Assembly: GCA_903868295.1 (NCBI GenBank)
Contig: CAIPUQ010000454.1
Span: forward strand, 1-7,379
Reading direction: 5' to 3'
Length of the DNA stretch: 7,379 nt
Source of the DNA: an uncultured Roseiflexaceae bacterium
GTDB taxonomy: Bacteria > Chloroflexota > Chloroflexia > Chloroflexales > Roseiflexaceae
Part shown: in pieces, positions 5,550 through 7,379 of the stretch
Layout of the letters: every line of letters starts with the position of its first letter
Numbering within the stretch: position 1 is the first letter of the stretch
Program-made: the position numbers and the translations under genes
The notes under the pieces: generated by a model
The model's database searches: none
What the model was told of the DNA's origin: nothing
The model's input: the letters and a program-made list of their open reading frames with translations, nothing else

Positions 5550-5569
5550 CTCTCATAACGGAGGTCCCG

Positions 5570-5779
5570 ATGCCTGTCCTGACGACCACCCTGACCTGCC
5601 CACATTGCCACGCCCAATCGCAAGAGACAATGCGGGTGCGCGAAATCGAACGCGTCATCCGCTGTCTGGAGTGTGCCGCACCGATTATCCCCAAACCGGA
5701 TGACCACTGTGTCTGGTGCGCTTTTTCTGATACCCCCTGCCCCGTGGTACAAAACGAAGGCAGTTGCAATCCCTGTTAA
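5570..5779 (+). CDS. Small Cys-rich protein, variant of the GDCCVxC family
   Basis: The 69-residue product carries nine cysteines: CPHC (10-13), C32 and C35 (CLEC), C47 and C50 (CVWC), C57, C66 and C69. The order CPHC, then ECxxCxxxIxPKPxD, then xCVxCxxxxxPCPxxQ matches the small proteins annotated as GDCCVxC domain-containing (seleno)proteins, which commonly read KPGDCCVFCSYGxxxCPPxQ. Here that segment reads KPDDHCVWCAFSDTPCPVVQ, so Gly is Asp and the first Cys of the pair is His46. The four N-terminal cysteines could form a zinc-ribbon-like site; the family's role is not established, though a redox or metal-related one is often suspected. ATG 5570 follows GGAGG (5560-5564) by 5 nt. The gene stands alone, between the heptamer array and a strong terminator. 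There is no in-frame TGA, so selenocysteine is not used. The family call is from memory of the motif. Confidence 0.8.
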   Translation: MPVLTTTLTCPHCHAQSQETMRVREIERVIRCLECAAPIIPKPDDHCVWCAFSDTPCPVVQNEGSCNPC

Positions 5780-5785
5780 ACAGAC

Positions 5786-5816
5786 AAACGGCAGCACGCA
5801 TGCGTGCTGCCGTTTT
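5786..5816. terminator. Bidirectional intrinsic terminator (perfect 30-nt palindrome)
   Basis: Positions 5786-5815 are a perfect palindrome centred on GCATGC, with arms containing ACGGCAGCACGC and GCGTGCTGCCGT flanked by AAA and TTT. The plus strand has TTTT (5813-5816) after the hairpin; the minus strand has TTTGTCTGTTT. It lies 6 nt after the stop of the small Cys-rich gene and 19 nt past the pepF stop, between convergent genes, so it probably ends both transcripts. Confidence 0.9.
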
Positions 5817-5834
5817 CTCATGCCCAAAACCGTG

Positions 5835-7379
5835 CTAACCGAGTTTTTCGAGCTGATCGAGCAACGCGTCGAAGCGGTCCATGGCGGCCTGCACGGGTGC
5901 AGGCGAGGCCATGTCGACCCCGGCACCACGCAGGAGGTCGATGGAGGATTTGGATGATCCACCGCTCAAGAAGCCCAGGTAGTTCTTGACCGCGGTCGGG
6001 TCGCCCTTTTCGACGTTGTCGGCCAAGGCCAACGCTGCCGAGATGCCCGTCGCGTACTGATAGACATAGAAGTTGTAGTAGAAGTGCGGGATGCGCGACC
6101 ATTCGTAGCCGATGTCGTCGTCGAGGGTCACTGCCGGGCCGTGGTAGTCCTTGACCATCTGGTAGTAGCGTTCGGTCAGGCCCTCGGTGGTCAGTGGCTC
6201 GTCGTTTTCGGAACGGGTATGCATGTCGAGCTCGAACTCGGCAAACATCGTCTGGCGCACCAGGGTGCGGCGGATGTCTTCGAGCTGCTGGACGATGAGG
6301 TGGCGGCGCACGTCGGGCTCGCTGCGGGTCTTGAGCAAGTGGGCAACCAACAGGGCCTCGTTGAGGGTCGAGGCGACTTCGGCCACAAAGATGGTGTAAT
6401 CGCCGTAGTGTAATGGCTGGGTTTTGCGCGTGTAGAACGAGTGCATCGAGTGACCCAGTTCGTGCGCCAGCGTAAAGACATCGTCGAGCCGGCTCTGGTA
6501 GTTGAGGAGGATATACGGGGCGGTGGTGTACGAGCCGGTGCTATAGGCGCCCGAGCGCTTGCCCTTGTTTTCGTAGACGTCGATCCAGCGTGATTCGTAG
6601 GCCATGTCGAGCGCTGCGGCGTAGTCGGCACCCAGTGGGCGCAAAGCGGCAGCCACCAGCTGGCACCCTTCGCGGTAGTCGACCTTGAGCTCGACGCCGG
6701 CGTTGATGGGCGGGTAGAGGTCGTAGATGCGCAGATCGTCGAGCTTCATCAGCTTTTTGCGGAGCGCATAGTAGCGGTGCATCTTGGGCAGGTTGGCTTT
6801 GACCGTGCTGACCAGGTTGTGATAGACCGGCACCGGGATGTCGTTGGGCGCCAGGGCCGCTTCGACAGCGCTGTTGTAGCCGCGGATGCGGGCGTTGACG
6901 ACGTTGGACTTGACGCCCTGCGACAAAGTCATCGCCAAAGTGTTTTTGTGGGCGGTAAAGGATTTGTAGTAGGTGTGGAAGGTGTCTTTGCGGACGCGGC
7001 GGTCATTGCTTTCGAGATATTTGCCGTAGCGACCATGCGACAACTCGACCGTGTTGCCGTCCTCGTCGGTTATCGACCCAAACGTCATGTCGGTGTTGTT
7101 GAGCATCCCGAAAATGGCATACGGCGCCGACGTGACTTCGCTGAGTTGCGCCAACACACCCTCGACTTCGGCCGAGCGGGTGTGCGTCCGGTTGCGGAGC
7201 AGGACATCGAAGTAATAGGCGTACTGTGACAGGGTGGCGTCGGCGCTGATCCAGCCGCGGAGCTGGGCCTCGGGCAGGGCCAACATCTCGGGCTCGACAA
7301 ACGCCAGCGCCGCTTGGGCTTTGGCGACCATCGACTGCGCCTGGGCATTGAGCTCTTGACCGGTGGCATCGCCCGAATC
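5835..7379 (-). CDS. pepF: Oligoendopeptidase F, M3B zinc metallopeptidase (N-terminus beyond window)
   Basis: PepF hydrolyses short peptides in the cytoplasm. 514 residues are visible of a family usually near 600, so roughly 85-90 N-terminal residues lie past 7379. The frame is open to the edge; an internal ATG at 7331 is not the start, because the preceding residues (SGDATGQELNAQAQS) are family-like. The zinc site is HELGHSMHS: H306, E307 and H310 in visible numbering, with the third ligand Glu (E334) in FVAEVASTLNEAL 28 residues after the first His. Other family features are GRYGKYLESNDRRVRKDTF (visible 116-134), KGKRSGAYSTGSY (272-284) and the C-terminal substrate-site segment PHFYYNFYVYQYATG (431-445). 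The C-terminus is complete at the TAG complement of 5835-5837. It converges on the small Cys-rich gene, with a shared terminator between them. Confidence 0.96.
   Translation of the reverse strand, partial: DSGDATGQELNAQAQSMVAKAQAALAFVEPEMLALPEAQLRGWISADATLSQYAYYFDVLLRNRTHTRSAEVEGVLAQLSEVTSAPYAIFGMLNNTDMTFGSITDEDGNTVELSHGRYGKYLESNDRRVRKDTFHTYYKSFTAHKNTLAMTLSQGVKSNVVNARIRGYNSAVEAALAPNDIPVPVYHNLVSTVKANLPKMHRYYALRKKLMKLDDLRIYDLYPPINAGVELKVDYREGCQLVAAALRPLGADYAAALDMAYESRWIDVYENKGKRSGAYSTGSYTTAPYILLNYQSRLDDVFTLAHELGHSMHSFYTRKTQPLHYGDYTIFVAEVASTLNEALLVAHLLKTRSEPDVRRHLIVQQLEDIRRTLVRQTMFAEFELDMHTRSENDEPLTTEGLTERYYQMVKDYHGPAVTLDDDIGYEWSRIPHFYYNFYVYQYATGISAALALADNVEKGDPTAVKNYLGFLSGGSSKSSIDLLRGAGVDMASPAPVQAAMDRFDALLDQLEKLG

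Larger units (their letters stand above)
4995..5569. other. 575-nt repeat-rich intergenic region
   Basis: I see no intact gene here. From left to right it holds the GAATTAG array, a unique stretch (5028-5119) with a perfect 6-bp inverted repeat GCTTCG-GT-CGAAGC at 5054-5067, an 82-nt tandem duplication (5120-5280), a unique GC-moderate stretch (5281-5342), a PIN-domain remnant (5343-5456), a purine-rich stretch (5457-5490), the ACTGATA array (5502-5549) and a ribosome-binding site. Open frames in 5003-5410 mostly translate the duplicated unit and share no recognisable domain. No clear intrinsic terminator follows glyS directly. TTGATT at 5491-5496 could be a -35 for the next gene, but no good -10 is seen at the right spacing. 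Confidence 0.7.

Noticed and set aside
5702..5725. Selenocysteine use in the small Cys-rich protein
   Set aside because: The signature positions are coded by CAC, TGT and TGC; no in-frame TGA occurs before the TAA stop.

Overview
The window looks like a chromosomal segment of a GC-rich, free-living bacterium. A glycine-responsive T-box leader, a dimeric (alpha2) glycyl-tRNA synthetase, a lamin-tail-domain protein with a long Thr/Pro-rich stalk, and short heptanucleotide arrays between genes together suggest a member of the Chloroflexota. This assignment is an inference with moderate-to-low confidence, because no rRNA or other phylogenetic marker was compared.

Layout. Positions 1-1768 hold two minus-strand genes 17 nt apart: trxB (thioredoxin reductase), then moeA (molybdopterin molybdenumtransferase, cut by the left window edge). 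A 149-nt divergent gap separates them from a plus-strand gene at 1918-3231. That gene encodes a probable surface-anchored protein: an N-terminal lamin-tail domain, about 250 residues of Thr/Pro-rich low complexity containing a 12-residue tandem repeat, one C-terminal membrane helix and a short acidic tail. A sigma70-like promoter lies inside its 3' end. From that promoter starts a complete T-box riboswitch (about 3172-3368) whose first 60 nt overlap the end of the coding sequence. The riboswitch controls glyS at 3399-4994.

Positions 4995-5569 hold no convincing intact gene. They contain a GAATTAG heptamer array that begins inside the glyS stop codon, an 82-nt tandem duplication carrying a 20-nt palindrome, a decayed C-terminal remnant of a PIN-domain (VapC-like) toxin, and an ACTGATA heptamer array. 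A small Cys-rich protein related to the GDCCVxC family follows at 5570-5779. It converges, across a perfect 30-nt palindrome that is a likely two-way terminator, with a minus-strand pepF (oligoendopeptidase F, M3 zinc peptidase), whose N-terminus lies beyond the right edge.

Most genes are ordinary housekeeping genes (thiol redox, molybdenum cofactor, tRNA charging, peptide turnover). The unusual part is 3137-3368, where promoter, riboswitch and membrane-protein coding sequence share the same DNA, followed by the repeat-rich 4993-5550 interval. I did not find evidence for a new defence or mobile system.
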